64,000 bases of DNA from Methylocapsa sp. S129 (lineage in GTDB: Bacteria > Pseudomonadota > Alphaproteobacteria > Rhizobiales > Beijerinckiaceae), in NCBI RefSeq assembly GCF_009765995.1, contig NZ_LMUI01000016.1:248001-312000 (forward strand), read 5' to 3'. Shown here piece after piece: positions 25,564 through 34,832 of the stretch. The position numbers were made by a program, and so were the translations under genes. Positions within the stretch are counted from its first letter, which is position 1. Each line of letters starts with the position of its first letter. The notes under the pieces are model-generated. The model searched no databases, was not told the origin of the DNA, and worked only from the letters and a program-made list of their open reading frames with translations.

Positions 25564-27027
25564 ATGCCGAGAGAAGGTTCAGCCGGCGATGACGCGGCGT
25601 TCCACGACGGCGAGTCGTCGCTCGGCGATTGGATGGACCGGCAATTTCATTTGTCCGCGGCGGCGATGCTGCAAAGCGTTTCGGCCATTCATCTCGTCAA
25701 GGAACGCCCCGGCTTCGGACAGACCATCCGGCCTGTAAAAGGATCGGTGCTGGCTTCGCCAATGATCGCTTCTTACGATCCAGATCCCGATTATTTCTTC
25801 CATTGGCTGCGGGATTCGGCCATCGTGATCGACGCTGTCGGCGTACTCATCGAAGAGAGGGCCTTGGCGCGGGACGCTCTCGACGACATCCGCGATTTTC
25901 TTCGCTTTAGCCTCGCGCTTTGCGATCTGGACGGGCGCGGTGCGTTGCGGAGCGGGGCCTCGCTTCGCGCGGCCAATCCGGCCTTCCAGCAATATATGCG
26001 CTCCGCCCCGGAATTGAGCGGGGTTGTTGGAGACGCCGTATTCGGCGAGACGCGCGTCAATCCCGACGGAACGCTTGATATCACCAAATGGGCGCGGCCG
26101 CAGCACGATGGCCCGGCCCTGCGCGCGCTTACGGTCATGCGTTTGTGGCGGCGAGGCTTCTTCGATGATCCCGATACGCGCGCCGTAGCGCGCGCGCTCG
26201 TCGACGCCGATCTGGCGTTCACCCATCGGCGCTGGACTGCGCCTTCCTTCGACATTTGGGAGGAGGAGCTCGGCCATCACTATTATACGCGTCTGGTCCA
26301 ATACGCGGCGCTGGCGGATGGCGCGGAATGGCTGGATGAGATCGCCGGCGACGACTGCGCTCACGCCTACCGGACCGCGTCGCGCGAAATCGCCCGACGT
26401 CTCGATGGCCACTGGGATGCCGACAGGGGATTCTATCTCAGCCGCCTTGGCGCAACAGCGGATAACATGGCGAAGGAGCTCGACTGCGCGACGATTCTCG
26501 CGGTGATTCACGCCCGGCGCGGAGCGGGTCCGCACAGCGTGACCGACCCGAGGGCGTTGGCGACGTTGGGGCGCCTGGAAAATCTGTTCATCCAGGACTA
26601 TCCCATCAACAAATCTTTGCCTCCCGGTCGTGGCCCGGCGATGGGGCGATATTCGGGCGACCTTTATTACAGCGGCGGCGCTTATTATTTTTCGACGCTG
26701 GCGGCGGCGGAGTTTTTCTTTCGCCTCGCCGGCGCTGTGGCCGGCCGTGCGCAAGTCCCCGCGGCGTTAGACGGCCAAAGCCTATTGGCTGGCGTTATCG
26801 CCGACCCATCTGATGGGCACAGCGGTTTTGACGCGCTCATAAGCCGCGGCGACGGATTCATGGCTACAGTTCGCGCCTATGCGCCGGCCTCTGGGGCGTT
26901 GTCGGAGCAGTTTGATCGTGCGACGGGGCGACAGACATCGGCCAAAAACCTCGCCTGGAGCCATGCCGCTCTCATCACCGCGGTGGCGTCCCGACGGGCC
27001 GCCTTTCGCGCCGTCGACCCACTTTAG
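25564..27027 (+). CDS. GH15 glucoamylase-like enzyme
   Basis: A 487-residue glycoside hydrolase family 15 protein with an (alpha/alpha)6 barrel. The diagnostic segments are present: DYFFHWLRDSA near the N-terminus, WARPQHDGPALRA in the middle and DIWEEELG for the general acid region. Bacterial GH15 enzymes release glucose from alpha-glucans or act on trehalose and similar sugars by inversion. There is no visible signal peptide. It ends an operon with the SbmA-like transporter and the PF10091 glucanase, and it is convergent with the GH25 lysozyme gene, seven bases away. Confidence 0.87.
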   Translation: MPREGSAGDDAAFHDGESSLGDWMDRQFHLSAAAMLQSVSAIHLVKERPGFGQTIRPVKGSVLASPMIASYDPDPDYFFHWLRDSAIVIDAVGVLIEERALARDALDDIRDFLRFSLALCDLDGRGALRSGASLRAANPAFQQYMRSAPELSGVVGDAVFGETRVNPDGTLDITKWARPQHDGPALRALTVMRLWRRGFFDDPDTRAVARALVDADLAFTHRRWTAPSFDIWEEELGHHYYTRLVQYAALADGAEWLDEIAGDDCAHAYRTASREIARRLDGHWDADRGFYLSRLGATADNMAKELDCATILAVIHARRGAGPHSVTDPRALATLGRLENLFIQDYPINKSLPPGRGPAMGRYSGDLYYSGGAYYFSTLAAAEFFFRLAGAVAGRAQVPAALDGQSLLAGVIADPSDGHSGFDALISRGDGFMATVRAYAPASGALSEQFDRATGRQTSAKNLAWSHAALITAVASRRAAFRAVDPL

Positions 27028-27034
27028 GGCGGCG

Positions 27035-27796
27035 CTACTTCGGTCCGTCCAGAAACGCCTGCCATTGCTCGGGCGACCCATAATAGGCGTTCTGGTCGAC
27101 ATGGCCGACGATACCGGGCGTGTAGCCGTCGGCCTGGAATTGCCAGAAGCGCCAGGGGCGCGAGCCGTAGCGCACCGAAGGATGATGCTTGGTCGAGCGC
27201 ACCCAGATCGGATAATCGGCGAAGGCGCCGTCCGACAGGATCGCCTCGAAGAAATCGACGCTGGTGTAGATGACGGGGCGGCGCCCGTAATGGCGCTCCA
27301 TTTCTTCCAGCATCACCTTCATGTCGGCGATCGTGGATTCGCGTTCGAGATGGCGATGGCAGGTCGCCGACGTCGGCGTCGCCTCGACATCGAGCACCGG
27401 GGGCAGGGAATCGTCTTCGACCGGCACGTTCTGTTCGAACCAGGCGACTTCCTCGCCTGGCGGCCGGCACCAATAGACGAAGTGATAGGCGCCATGCGGG
27501 ATTCCCGCCATTTTCGCGCCTGTCCAATTGGCGGTGAATTTCTCATCGGCGTGATCGCCGCCTTCGGTCGCCTTGATCCAGACGAATTTGACGCCGCTGG
27601 CCTTGACCGCGTTCCAGTCGATCTCTCCCTGATATTTGGAGACGTCGATGCCGTGGATCGGATAGTCGCTGGGGTGGGGAAGGCCCTCGTCGAAATCGAA
27701 CGACCCGACGCCCGCGCCACCGCCGCAGCCGGCGAGACTGAGCGTCAGGGCGAGCAAGGCCCCAAGGCGGGCGGAATGGAGTCTGGGAACACACAT
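27035..27796 (-). CDS. GH25 lysozyme-like lipoprotein
   Basis: A 253-residue glycoside hydrolase family 25 (1,4-beta-N-acetylmuramidase) domain behind a lipoprotein signal. The lipobox LAGC ends a hydrophobic stretch LGALLALTLSLAGC near residue 24, so it should be anchored to a membrane. The catalytic region is intact, with HGIDVSKYQGEIDW at the start of the barrel and VLDVEAT in the middle. The domain closes with WQFQADG and VDQNAYYG. It likely trims or remodels peptidoglycan. It is divergent from a polysaccharide deacetylase gene. Confidence 0.9.
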   Translation of the reverse strand: MCVPRLHSARLGALLALTLSLAGCGGGAGVGSFDFDEGLPHPSDYPIHGIDVSKYQGEIDWNAVKASGVKFVWIKATEGGDHADEKFTANWTGAKMAGIPHGAYHFVYWCRPPGEEVAWFEQNVPVEDDSLPPVLDVEATPTSATCHRHLERESTIADMKVMLEEMERHYGRRPVIYTSVDFFEAILSDGAFADYPIWVRSTKHHPSVRYGSRPWRFWQFQADGYTPGIVGHVDQNAYYGSPEQWQAFLDGPK

Positions 27797-27942
27797 GGGA
27801 CAAACCGAGACAACGCAATGAGGTTAGCGCAAATTAGAGCGCCCGATGTAACGTTTCGTTAATGCGCCGATTCGGCCTGGCGCTTGACGCGCCAGCGGCC
27901 GCGGATGCTTCATGTTATTTCAGCTCGTCTAAAGGCGCTCCA

Positions 27943-28827
27943 TTGAAGATATCGGTTGTTTTTCTCATCCTGCCGCTTTTTGCCGGCGCCGCAAAGGCCG
28001 CCGATTGCGGTCCTGACAAGCTGGGAACTTCGCGGATCGTCGAGGTGGGCACGCAGGGCGGCCTGGCGGTCGGCTTCAAGACTTATCCGAAAGAGATTCC
28101 ACTCGCCGATCATGAAGTGATCCTGACCTTCGATGACGGGCCTGAAGTCGCGACCACGCCGCAGATTCTTGAAGCGCTGGCCGCGGAATGCGTGCGCGTC
28201 ACCTTCTTCGACATCGGCCGCAAGGTGGAGGCGACGCCGGAACTCGCGCGTCGCGAGGCTGCCGAGGGCCATAATGTCGCTCATCATACCTTTACCCATC
28301 CGCAGCCGACCCTGCGCTATATGGGCGATCGCGAAGCGCGGGCCGACATCCTGCGCGGGATGATCGCCGTCGAGCGGATCGTCTATGGCGCCGATTTCAG
28401 CGCCGGCGAGCCGAAAGACCTCAGCGGTCTCAAACTGCACGCGCCGTTCTTCCGCTTTCCCGGATTTGCCGACACGGCGGATCTGAAAAGCTGGTTCGCG
28501 GCCAATAATGTCGGCATTTTCAGCACTGATCTTTGGGCGTCCGACTGGATTGAAATGACGCCGCAGGTGGAGCTCAATCTGATCATGGCGCGGCTCGAAG
28601 CGGTCAAGCGCGGCATGATTCTGCTCCACGACAACCACCAGTGGACCGCGGATATGCTTCCCCATTTCCTGCGCGAACTCAAATTGCGCGGTTACCATGT
28701 CGTTCACATGGTCGCCGGTCCCGGCCCCGGCGTAACGGTCGATGCGCCGCCGGGCTGGGTTTCGGAGACCGAGCGGACCATCGACCGCCTGAAGCCCAGG
28801 CTCACCAAGCCGCCGCCACCTGGATAG
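27943..28827 (+). CDS. Secreted polysaccharide deacetylase (NodB domain)
   Basis: A 294-residue NodB-homology protein. I chose the TTG at 27943 because AAAGG lies 8 bases upstream and a clean signal peptide begins there (KISVVFLILPLFAGAAKAA); an in-frame ATG at 27862 would add 27 residues before the signal. The metal-binding and catalytic motifs are present: TFDDGP (Asp64-Asp65), HHTFTHP (His115, His119) and RFPGF. It should remove acetyl groups from N-acetylated polysaccharide in the periplasm, for example peptidoglycan or an exopolymer. The neighbouring GH25 protein supports a cell-wall role. Confidence 0.88.
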   Translation: MKISVVFLILPLFAGAAKAADCGPDKLGTSRIVEVGTQGGLAVGFKTYPKEIPLADHEVILTFDDGPEVATTPQILEALAAECVRVTFFDIGRKVEATPELARREAAEGHNVAHHTFTHPQPTLRYMGDREARADILRGMIAVERIVYGADFSAGEPKDLSGLKLHAPFFRFPGFADTADLKSWFAANNVGIFSTDLWASDWIEMTPQVELNLIMARLEAVKRGMILLHDNHQWTADMLPHFLRELKLRGYHVVHMVAGPGPGVTVDAPPGWVSETERTIDRLKPRLTKPPPPG

Positions 28828-28834
28828 GCCTGCA

Positions 28835-28864
28835 ACAAAAAACGGCGACCCGAAGGCCGCCGTT
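28835..28864 (-). terminator. Rho-independent terminator of the tRNA-Leu gene
   Basis: On the minus strand the sequence forms AACGGCGGCC-TTCG-GGTCGCCGTT followed by a run of T, 7 bases after the tRNA 3' CCA. The stem, UUCG tetraloop and T-run form a classical intrinsic terminator. It also sits in the 3' spacer of the deacetylase gene on the plus strand and may end that transcript too, though it lacks a T-run in that direction. Confidence 0.85.
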
Positions 28865-28870
28865 GAATTC

Positions 28871-28957
28871 TGGTGCGGCCAAGAGGACTCGAACCTCCAC
28901 CCCGGTTAAAGGACTAGCACCTCAAGCTAGCGCGTCTACCAATTCCGCCATGGCCGC
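28871..28957 (-). tRNA. tRNA-Leu (anticodon GAG)
   Basis: An 87-base tRNA with encoded CCA. The acceptor stem pairs GCGGCCA with the 3' strand, the D arm is of class II type, the anticodon arm is CTAGC-TTGAGGT-GCTAG with GAG at the anticodon, a long variable arm follows, and the T arm contains GGTTCGAGTCC. These are all marks of tRNA-Leu. It decodes CTC/CTT. No integrase gene or repeated 3' end was found nearby, so it does not look like a used attachment site. Confidence 0.96.
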
Positions 28958-29429
28958 TGATCTGCGCGCGAACCAGGCCCGCGCGGGCAGGGGCGTCGTC
29001 TAACAAATAGCCCCCCCAATGACAAGGCCAACGGTTTGCTTATCCGTCTTTCCTCAACCGCCGCGTTTTTCTTCATAATATGAAGGCTGGCCGCGGATTA
29101 AGGTTAGGCTGGCGATCGATAGTGGGTGCGAGGAATGCATCCTCGATTTGCAACGGCGGCATCGGATGCCGCCGACGGGCGCAAACGGGCGGAAACCGCG
29201 TGGCGATCGAGTCTCCGCTCGTCGCCCTGACCGAAATAGTTGTAAATTCGCAACATGTTCGGAACAAGTATCGCAAGCCCGAATTCGCGCTTCAACGCGC
29301 CGCGATTGCGCCATAAACCCCGCGCTAATTCGTTTCCTGCAATATGACGAAAGTCATGGCTTCATTTCCGCTTGAATATCGCTGGCGTATGGGCGCGAAG
29401 CGGGATGGGGCGTTAGTTTCGGAGTTGGG
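28958..29429. other. Intergenic region, no gene recognised
   Basis: This 472-base stretch lies upstream of both the tRNA-Leu gene (minus) and the ExoR-like gene (plus) and should hold both promoters. It includes a short palindrome CTTCATAATATGAAG at 29071-29085 after a T-run. Short open frames on either strand give Arg-rich products I cannot assign. Local GC drops near 29050-29100 and 29310-29400, as expected for promoter regions. Confidence 0.4.
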
Positions 29430-30464
29430 ATGAGCGCGTTCGCGTTCGATAGGGGTGGTTGGGGCGCGGTCGGCTTGATGGCCGGGCGCGTCGCGCCGCA
29501 TCGAAGCTTCGCCTTGGCGCTGTTGTTGGCGTTGGCGGGGGGCGCTCCCGCTTTCGCGCTCGACGGTTCGCAGCCCTCGACGATGGACAAGATACCCCTC
29601 AAGGTCTTCAAGAGCGCGCAGCAGGCCCTGCGCGCGGGGATCGACGACTTGCGCGCGGGCGACGCCAAATCGTCGGTCGACGCGCTCAAATACGCCGCGG
29701 CGGGCGGCCAATCGCTCGCCCAATGGAAGCTTGGGCGCATGTACGCCCAAGGGCAGGGCGTGCCTCATGACGATTTCCAGGCCTATCAATATTTCGATCA
29801 GCTCGTTCAGAGCTATAATGAGGACGAGCCGGATCGGCGCGACATTTCGGCCGTGTCCAACGCTTTCGTGGCGGTTGGCGTCTATTGCCTGAACGGCATC
29901 CCCAATACCGAGGTGAAGCCCGACCCCGAGCGCGCGCTCGAAATGTTTCAATATGCGGCGACCAATTTTGGCGATCCCGACGCCCAGTATAACCTCGCCC
30001 GCATGTATATGGACGGTGCGGCCGGCCTGACCAAGAACAACATGCGCGCCGCGCGCTGGCTGGCGCTCGCCGCCGAAAAGCAGCATCGCCCGGCCCAGGC
30101 TGTGCTTGGGCACCTTCTGTTCGAGGGGGTTGGCGGGCAGCGCCAGCGCGCGAAAGGCCTGATGTGGCTGACCATCGCCAAGAGCGCCGCGCAAGGCCCC
30201 AAAGACGACTGGATGAACGATCTCTACGTCAAGGATTTCGCGGCCGCCAGCGACGAGGACCGGCAGATCGCCGCGCTTTATCTGGCCGACCGCGCCAGGG
30301 GCGGAGCGGGATTGCCGCCGCCGCCCGACGCCGTCGCCGCTCAGGGCCTGTTGCCAGCGCTTGGCGCCGCTTTGCCGGCGATGCCGCGCTTGTTCGGCAG
30401 CCCGCCGCCGATGGCCGCGTTTGAAGCGAACGACGAGCCCCCGCCGCCGCCGCCCCAGCAGTAG
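29430..30464 (+). CDS. exoR: ExoR-like periplasmic Sel1-repeat protein
   Basis: A 344-residue exported protein with Sel1/TPR-like repeats (KLGRMYAQGQGV, NLARMYMDGAAG, VLGHLLFEGVGG). The segment MDKIPLKVFKSAQQALRAGIDDLRAGD and the PDPERALEMFQYAATNFGDPDAQYNLARMYMDG block resemble ExoR, the periplasmic inhibitor of the ExoS-ChvI system that controls exopolysaccharide and motility in rhizobia. A signal peptide (SFALALLLALAGGAPAFA) follows a longer N-terminus, so the true start may be ATG 29478. It is longer than rhizobial ExoR because of a Pro-rich C-terminal tail. The exoR name is by resemblance only. Confidence 0.7.
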   Translation: MSAFAFDRGGWGAVGLMAGRVAPHRSFALALLLALAGGAPAFALDGSQPSTMDKIPLKVFKSAQQALRAGIDDLRAGDAKSSVDALKYAAAGGQSLAQWKLGRMYAQGQGVPHDDFQAYQYFDQLVQSYNEDEPDRRDISAVSNAFVAVGVYCLNGIPNTEVKPDPERALEMFQYAATNFGDPDAQYNLARMYMDGAAGLTKNNMRAARWLALAAEKQHRPAQAVLGHLLFEGVGGQRQRAKGLMWLTIAKSAAQGPKDDWMNDLYVKDFAAASDEDRQIAALYLADRARGGAGLPPPPDAVAAQGLLPALGAALPAMPRLFGSPPPMAAFEANDEPPPPPPQQ

Positions 30465-30484
30465 TCCGGTCCGGCCCAATCAGC

Positions 30485-31837
30485 CTATACAGCCGTCCCA
30501 TATAAATCGTAGGCGTCGGCGCGCTCGACTTTAACGCTGACGATATCGCCGGCGCGTAAGGGTCGGCGCGAGACGATATGGACCGTTCCGTCGATCTGCG
30601 GCGCGTCGGCTTTGGAGCGCCCTTTCGCGCTGGTCGCGCCGCCGATGTCGACGATCGCCTGGATGCGCTTGCCCACTTTTGCCGATAGCCGCTTGGCGCT
30701 GACCGCCTGCTGGCGCTCCATGAAGCGGCGGTAACGCGTCTCTTTGACCTCGGCGGGGACCTGCTCCAGCCCAAGGTCGTTGGCGACTGCGCCCGCGACA
30801 GGTTCGTATTTGAAGGCCCCGACACGGTCGAGTCTCGCCTCGTCGAGCCAGTCGAGCAGGAAGGAAAAATCCTCTTCCGTCTCGCCGGGGAAGCCGACGA
30901 TGAACGTGGAGCGGATCGTCAGGTCCGGGCAGATCGCGCGCCAGGCGCGGATGCGCTCCAGCGTCTTTTCCTGATTGCCGGGACGGCGCATGGCTTTCAG
31001 CACGCGCGGCGAGGCGTGCTGGAACGGAATGTCGATATAGGGCAGCACATTGCCGCCATTCATGAGGGCGACGACTTCGTCGACATGCGGATAGGGATAG
31101 ACATATTGCAAACGAATCCAAGCGCCTAGCGTGCCAAGCTCGCGCGTCAGATCGAGGAATTTGGCGCGCACTTCGCGGTTGCCGTCAGGCCGGGTCCATT
31201 GGCTCGCGGCATAGCGGATATCGAGGCCATAGGCGCTGGTGTCCTGCGAAATGACGAGCAATTCCTTGACGCCGGCCTTCACCAGCTTTTCCGCTTCACG
31301 CAACACTTCAGCAGCGGGGCGCGAAACGAGATCGCCGCGCAATTTTGGAATGATGCAGAAGGTGCAGCGGTTGTTGCAACCTTCTGAAATCTTTAAGTAA
31401 GCGTAATGGCGCGGCGTCAGGCGAACGCCGGTGTCGGGGATCAGGTCGACGAACGGGTCATGCGGGGCCGGCGCCGCCAGCCGCACCGCTTCCATCACGC
31501 TCTCATAGGCTTGCGGGCCGGTGATCGCGCTGACATTGGGGAAGGCGTCGCGGATCTGGTCGGGCTCGGCGCCCATGCAGCCCGTGACGATGACCTTGCC
31601 GTTCTCCGCCATCGCCGCGCCGATCGCCTCCAGCGATTCCTTCTTGGCGCTGTCGAGAAAGCCGCAGGTGTTGACGATGACCGCGTCGGCCCCGGCGTGC
31701 TGGCGCGAAAGCTCATAGCCCTCCGCGCGAAGCTGGGTCAGGATGCGCTCGCTGTCGACCAGAGCCTTGGGGCAGCCGAGCGAGACGAAGGATATGCGCG
31801 GCGCGGGCCGAGCGGAGGCGTCGATAAGGTCGTTCAT
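30485..31837 (-). CDS. rimO: Ribosomal protein S12 methylthiotransferase RimO
   Basis: A 450-residue radical-SAM methylthiotransferase that modifies the conserved aspartate of ribosomal protein S12. The N-terminal UPF0004 domain carries the three cluster cysteines (Cys22, Cys58, Cys87). The radical-SAM cluster motif is CNNRCTFC (Cys154, Cys158, Cys161), followed by IPKLRG. A C-terminal TRAM domain is present. The motif [12 protein letters not shown] with NTCGF is typical of RimO rather than MiaB. I chose the inner ATG at 31837, which leaves the usual short N-terminus. Confidence 0.94.
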   Translation of the reverse strand: MNDLIDASARPAPRISFVSLGCPKALVDSERILTQLRAEGYELSRQHAGADAVIVNTCGFLDSAKKESLEAIGAAMAENGKVIVTGCMGAEPDQIRDAFPNVSAITGPQAYESVMEAVRLAAPAPHDPFVDLIPDTGVRLTPRHYAYLKISEGCNNRCTFCIIPKLRGDLVSRPAAEVLREAEKLVKAGVKELLVISQDTSAYGLDIRYAASQWTRPDGNREVRAKFLDLTRELGTLGAWIRLQYVYPYPHVDEVVALMNGGNVLPYIDIPFQHASPRVLKAMRRPGNQEKTLERIRAWRAICPDLTIRSTFIVGFPGETEEDFSFLLDWLDEARLDRVGAFKYEPVAGAVANDLGLEQVPAEVKETRYRRFMERQQAVSAKRLSAKVGKRIQAIVDIGGATSAKGRSKADAPQIDGTVHIVSRRPLRAGDIVSVKVERADAYDLYGTAV

Positions 31838-31892
31838 GGCGGTTCGATTGCCACGCCCGCCCCCCGGACGCAATGGTCGGCGCGTCCAGGCT

Positions 31893-32870
31893 TCATGCGA
31901 CGACCGTTCCCGGATCGTCCTCGAACGCCAGTTCCGGCCCGACCGGCACGATGCCGCTCGGGTTGAGTTGCGGATGGCTGCTGTAATAATGGCCTTTAAT
32001 ATGTTGAAAATTAACGGTTTCAGCGATTCCTGGCTGGGCGTAGAGATCGCGTAAATAACGCGTTAGATTGGTATAATCTGCGATGCGGCGGATGTTGCAT
32101 TTGAAATGGCCGACATAGACCGCGTCGAAACGGATCAGCGTCGTGAACAGCCGCCAGTCCGCCTCGGTGATGGCCTCGCCGCACAGCCAATGATGCATGG
32201 CCAGATGCTCTTCGAGCCAGTCGAGCGTCGAGAACAGCGCCCGCACCGCCTCCTCATAGGCGCCCTGGCTTCTGGCGAAACCGGAGCGGTAAACGCCATT
32301 GTTGACATTGGGATAGATGCGCTCGTTCAGTGCGTCGATCTCGCCGCGCAACGCCTCGGGATAATAATCGCCCGGCGCCGCGCCGAGCCCGTCGAACGCC
32401 ACATTGAACATGCGGATGATCTCGGAGGATTCGTTATTGACGATTTTTCCGGTCGCTCGATCCCACAGCACGGGCACCGTGACGCGCCCGGTATAATCGG
32501 GCTGCGAAGCCGTATAGACCTGATGCAGGAAGCGCGCGTGATGGACGGGATCGGCGATGACGCCTGGCCTATCCTCAAAGGTCCAGCCGTTCGCGCCCAT
32601 ATGCCAATGCACCACTGATAGGCCGATCATATCCTCCAGCCCTTTCAGCTTGCGGAAGATCAGCGCGCGATGCGCCCAGGGGCAGGCGAGCGAGATATAG
32701 AGGTGGTAGCGCCCCTTCTCGGCCTTGAAGCCGCCGTCGCCCGACGGGCCCGCCGCGCCATCGGCCGTCACCCAATGGCGGATCGGCGCCGAAGGCCGCA
32801 CGAACCGGCCGTCCGTATCGGTCGGAAAAGCGCTTTCCTGGCTCCAGACGCCGTTCAGAAGAAATCCCAT
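31893..32870 (-). CDS. Glutathionyl-hydroquinone reductase (Xi-class GST)
   Basis: A 325-residue protein of the YqjG/PcpF type. The active-site motif is ACPWAHRAL with Cys63, preceded by the long N-terminal extension typical of the Xi class. [12 protein letters not shown] matches the glutathione-binding loop, and the C-terminal all-helical GST domain ends with [19 protein letters not shown]. These enzymes reduce glutathionyl-hydroquinones with a second glutathione. It stands alone on the minus strand after RimO. Confidence 0.92.
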   Translation of the reverse strand: MGFLLNGVWSQESAFPTDTDGRFVRPSAPIRHWVTADGAAGPSGDGGFKAEKGRYHLYISLACPWAHRALIFRKLKGLEDMIGLSVVHWHMGANGWTFEDRPGVIADPVHHARFLHQVYTASQPDYTGRVTVPVLWDRATGKIVNNESSEIIRMFNVAFDGLGAAPGDYYPEALRGEIDALNERIYPNVNNGVYRSGFARSQGAYEEAVRALFSTLDWLEEHLAMHHWLCGEAITEADWRLFTTLIRFDAVYVGHFKCNIRRIADYTNLTRYLRDLYAQPGIAETVNFQHIKGHYYSSHPQLNPSGIVPVGPELAFEDDPGTVVA

Positions 32871-33281
32871 GGGGTGCCTTTCGATTGGTGCGCCGCTTAT
32901 AAGTGGCCTCGCGTCCCCTGATGCAAGCCGTCGCCGCGCCAGGATCGGTTTGCAAAAACGTTGGAATGCGCGCGGAAAAAGCGCGAAAGCGGCGAAAGCT
33001 GATTTTGCGGGCCGAGCAATTTCAAGGGCTTAGGAATCGAAAAAATTTGCATCTCCATATTCAAGCGTGGGAAATCAAAGGCTTAGCGGTGAAAAGTCTG
33101 AATTTTTTTCTGAGAAAGTTTGGATGATGGGCGCGTCGCTTATTCTCCGGTCCGAACGTTCGACGCCAAAAGCATGTGGCGGAAAAGCTGGAATGTCCAG
33201 AGATTGTTCTGGAAAAGAGAAATCCAAGGGGTAGCGCCGCCCCGATCGGGCGCGCCTTGCGCGCCGCCCGCCCGGCCGCCC
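32871..33281. other. Intergenic region, no gene recognised
   Basis: A 411-base spacer between the hydroquinone reductase and an SDR gene, both on the minus strand. The middle part (about 32945-33230) is clearly richer in A and T, with many GAAA and GGAAA runs, and probably holds the reductase promoter. I see no repeat, RNA hairpin or protein I can name. Confidence 0.4.
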
Positions 33282-33983
33282 TCAAAACCGCTCCACCCAC
33301 GGCCGCAGCTCCACCTCCAGCGACCACGCGCTACGCGGCTGGCGCAGCACGTCGATATAGGTCTGGGCGATCGCGTCGGGGTCGAGCAGGCTGTCGGGCC
33401 GATCGGCGGGCTCCGGACGATGCGCGGCGCGCACCCCGCCGTCGATGACGAAATGGGCGACATGGACGCCCTTCGGCCCGAGCTCCCGCGCCGCGCTTTG
33501 CGCGAGGCCGCGCAAGGCGAACTTGCCCATCGCAAACGCTGCCGAATTGGCGAAACCCTTGATGCCGGCGGTGGCGCCGGTCAGCAGGATCGCGCCGCGC
33601 CCGCGGGGCCCCATCCGTTTCGCTGCTTGCTGGACGACGAGGAAAGCGCCGAAGGCGGTCACGCCAAGCGACCGCTCGACCGCGGCCGGATCGAGTTCGG
33701 CGAGCGGGCCGGGGACGCGGGCGCTCGCATTATAAACGACGATATCCGGCTCGCCGATCTGGCGCGTCGCCGCCTCGAACAAAGCGGCGACGGAATCGGC
33801 CTTAGCCGCGTCCGCCTGGAACGCCGCCGCGCCGGTCTCGGCGACGAGGGCGGCCAGCTTGCCGGTATCGCGCGCCGCGAGGCCGACCTTGACGCCGAGC
33901 CCAGATAGAGCGCGCGCCAGCGAAGCGCTGATGCCGGCGCCGACGCCGACGATAAGGGCGGAACGGTAGGGGAAATCGGGCAT
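33282..33983 (-). CDS. Atypical SDR with Phe in place of the catalytic Tyr
   Basis: A 233-residue short-chain dehydrogenase-fold protein. The cofactor loop is GVGAGIS (residues 13-19), a variant of GxxxGIG. At the active site it reads AAFAMGK, so the usual Tyr-x-x-x-Lys is Phe150-x-x-x-Lys154, and the serine position is Thr/Ala-rich (TGATAG). A known SDR subgroup shows this same AFxxxKFALR pattern, so the change is a family property rather than damage. Enzymatic activity is doubtful. The start ATG at 33983 gives the normal N-terminus. Confidence 0.82.
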   Translation of the reverse strand: MPDFPYRSALIVGVGAGISASLARALSGLGVKVGLAARDTGKLAALVAETGAAAFQADAAKADSVAALFEAATRQIGEPDIVVYNASARVPGPLAELDPAAVERSLGVTAFGAFLVVQQAAKRMGPRGRGAILLTGATAGIKGFANSAAFAMGKFALRGLAQSAARELGPKGVHVAHFVIDGGVRAAHRPEPADRPDSLLDPDAIAQTYIDVLRQPRSAWSLEVELRPWVERF

Positions 33984-34030
33984 GGGGTCCTGTGCTTTCA
34001 GAGGGTTGGGGGTCGGTTGCAAATGCTAGC

Positions 34031-34140
34031 CGTCATGGCCGGGCTTGTCCCGGCCATCCACGCGGCGCCGTTGCAAGCGGCTTTCTATTGTTGGCGCTCA
34101 CCGCTCGGCGTGGATGGCCGGGACAAGCCCGGCCATGACG
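34031..34140. repeat. Dispersed ~110-bp palindromic repeat, copy 1
   Basis: Two perfectly complementary 33-base arms (34031-34063 and 34108-34140) flank a 44-base loop, so the RNA or single-stranded DNA would fold into one long hairpin. Each arm holds a smaller hairpin, GGCCGGG-CTTGT-CCCGGCC. The same arms recur at 41481-41589 in the opposite orientation, including the adjoining CGGCGCCGTTGCAA. Such CATGGCCGGG repeats are widespread in alphaproteobacterial spacers. Here it lies upstream of the SDR gene, beyond the 3' end of the next minus-strand gene. Confidence 0.85.
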
Positions 34141-34173
34141 GTGGGGGCCGTTGACGGTCCCGCATCCCCCCAT

Positions 34174-34590
34174 TCACCGCCCCCCATGCGAAGTCGCCGC
34201 GGCAATCAGGAAAACGACGCCGAAAATCGCGGCGACCGCGACGAGCGAGCCGATAATGATCCACAGCGCGAGGCGCGCCTGGCTCATCCCGACCTGGATC
34301 CGATAGGGGTCGAAACGGAGCGTCGAATCATTCGCCCGGGCGCTGGCCGGCCGCTTGACGCGCACGCGGGCATTGTCGAATTTCTCGACCATCGTCCAGC
34401 CGGCGCGGCCCTCTTCCTGCAAGACCGCATGCAGCCAGACGGAATTGCGAAACTTGCCGGTGGCCGAGCGCAGAATCTTGAATTCCCAGTTCTCGGCCAG
34501 GTCGTTCGACGAATAGGGAGTCATGTCCTCCTCCTCCGCCCGCTCCTTCGCTATGGCGGCGGCGGCGATGACGCCAGCGGCGGCGCTCAT
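34174..34590 (-). CDS. Hypothetical single-pass membrane protein
   Basis: A 138-residue protein. The start ATG follows an excellent GGAGG site. The N-terminal two thirds are soluble (ENWEFKILRSATGKFRN, then WTMVEKFDNARVRVKRP). One membrane segment lies at the C-terminus (LALWIIIGSLVAVAAIFGVVFLIAA), leaving a few basic residues at the end. This looks like a tail-anchored inner-membrane protein with a cytoplasmic domain. I do not recognise the family and propose no function. Confidence 0.75.
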   Translation of the reverse strand: MSAAAGVIAAAAIAKERAEEEDMTPYSSNDLAENWEFKILRSATGKFRNSVWLHAVLQEEGRAGWTMVEKFDNARVRVKRPASARANDSTLRFDPYRIQVGMSQARLALWIIIGSLVAVAAIFGVVFLIAAATSHGGR

Positions 34591-34832
34591 GCGAACCTCC
34601 GATCCAGTAATGGACCAAGCTAAGACTTTGTCCGCTCGCCGGCAATAACGCGCACCTCTTCGCCCCGCATAGCGGGGAGGTGCCCGGCGGAGCCGGGCGG
34701 ATAGGGCGGCGCAAGCCTCCGAGAGGGGGTCGACGCCCGACACCCCCGCAGCGAAAAAATCCCTCCCCACGCCCGGAACCCGCCACCCGTCCGCACGTTC
34801 TCGCCGAACCTCTCAACCCCAAGGAGGCGAGC

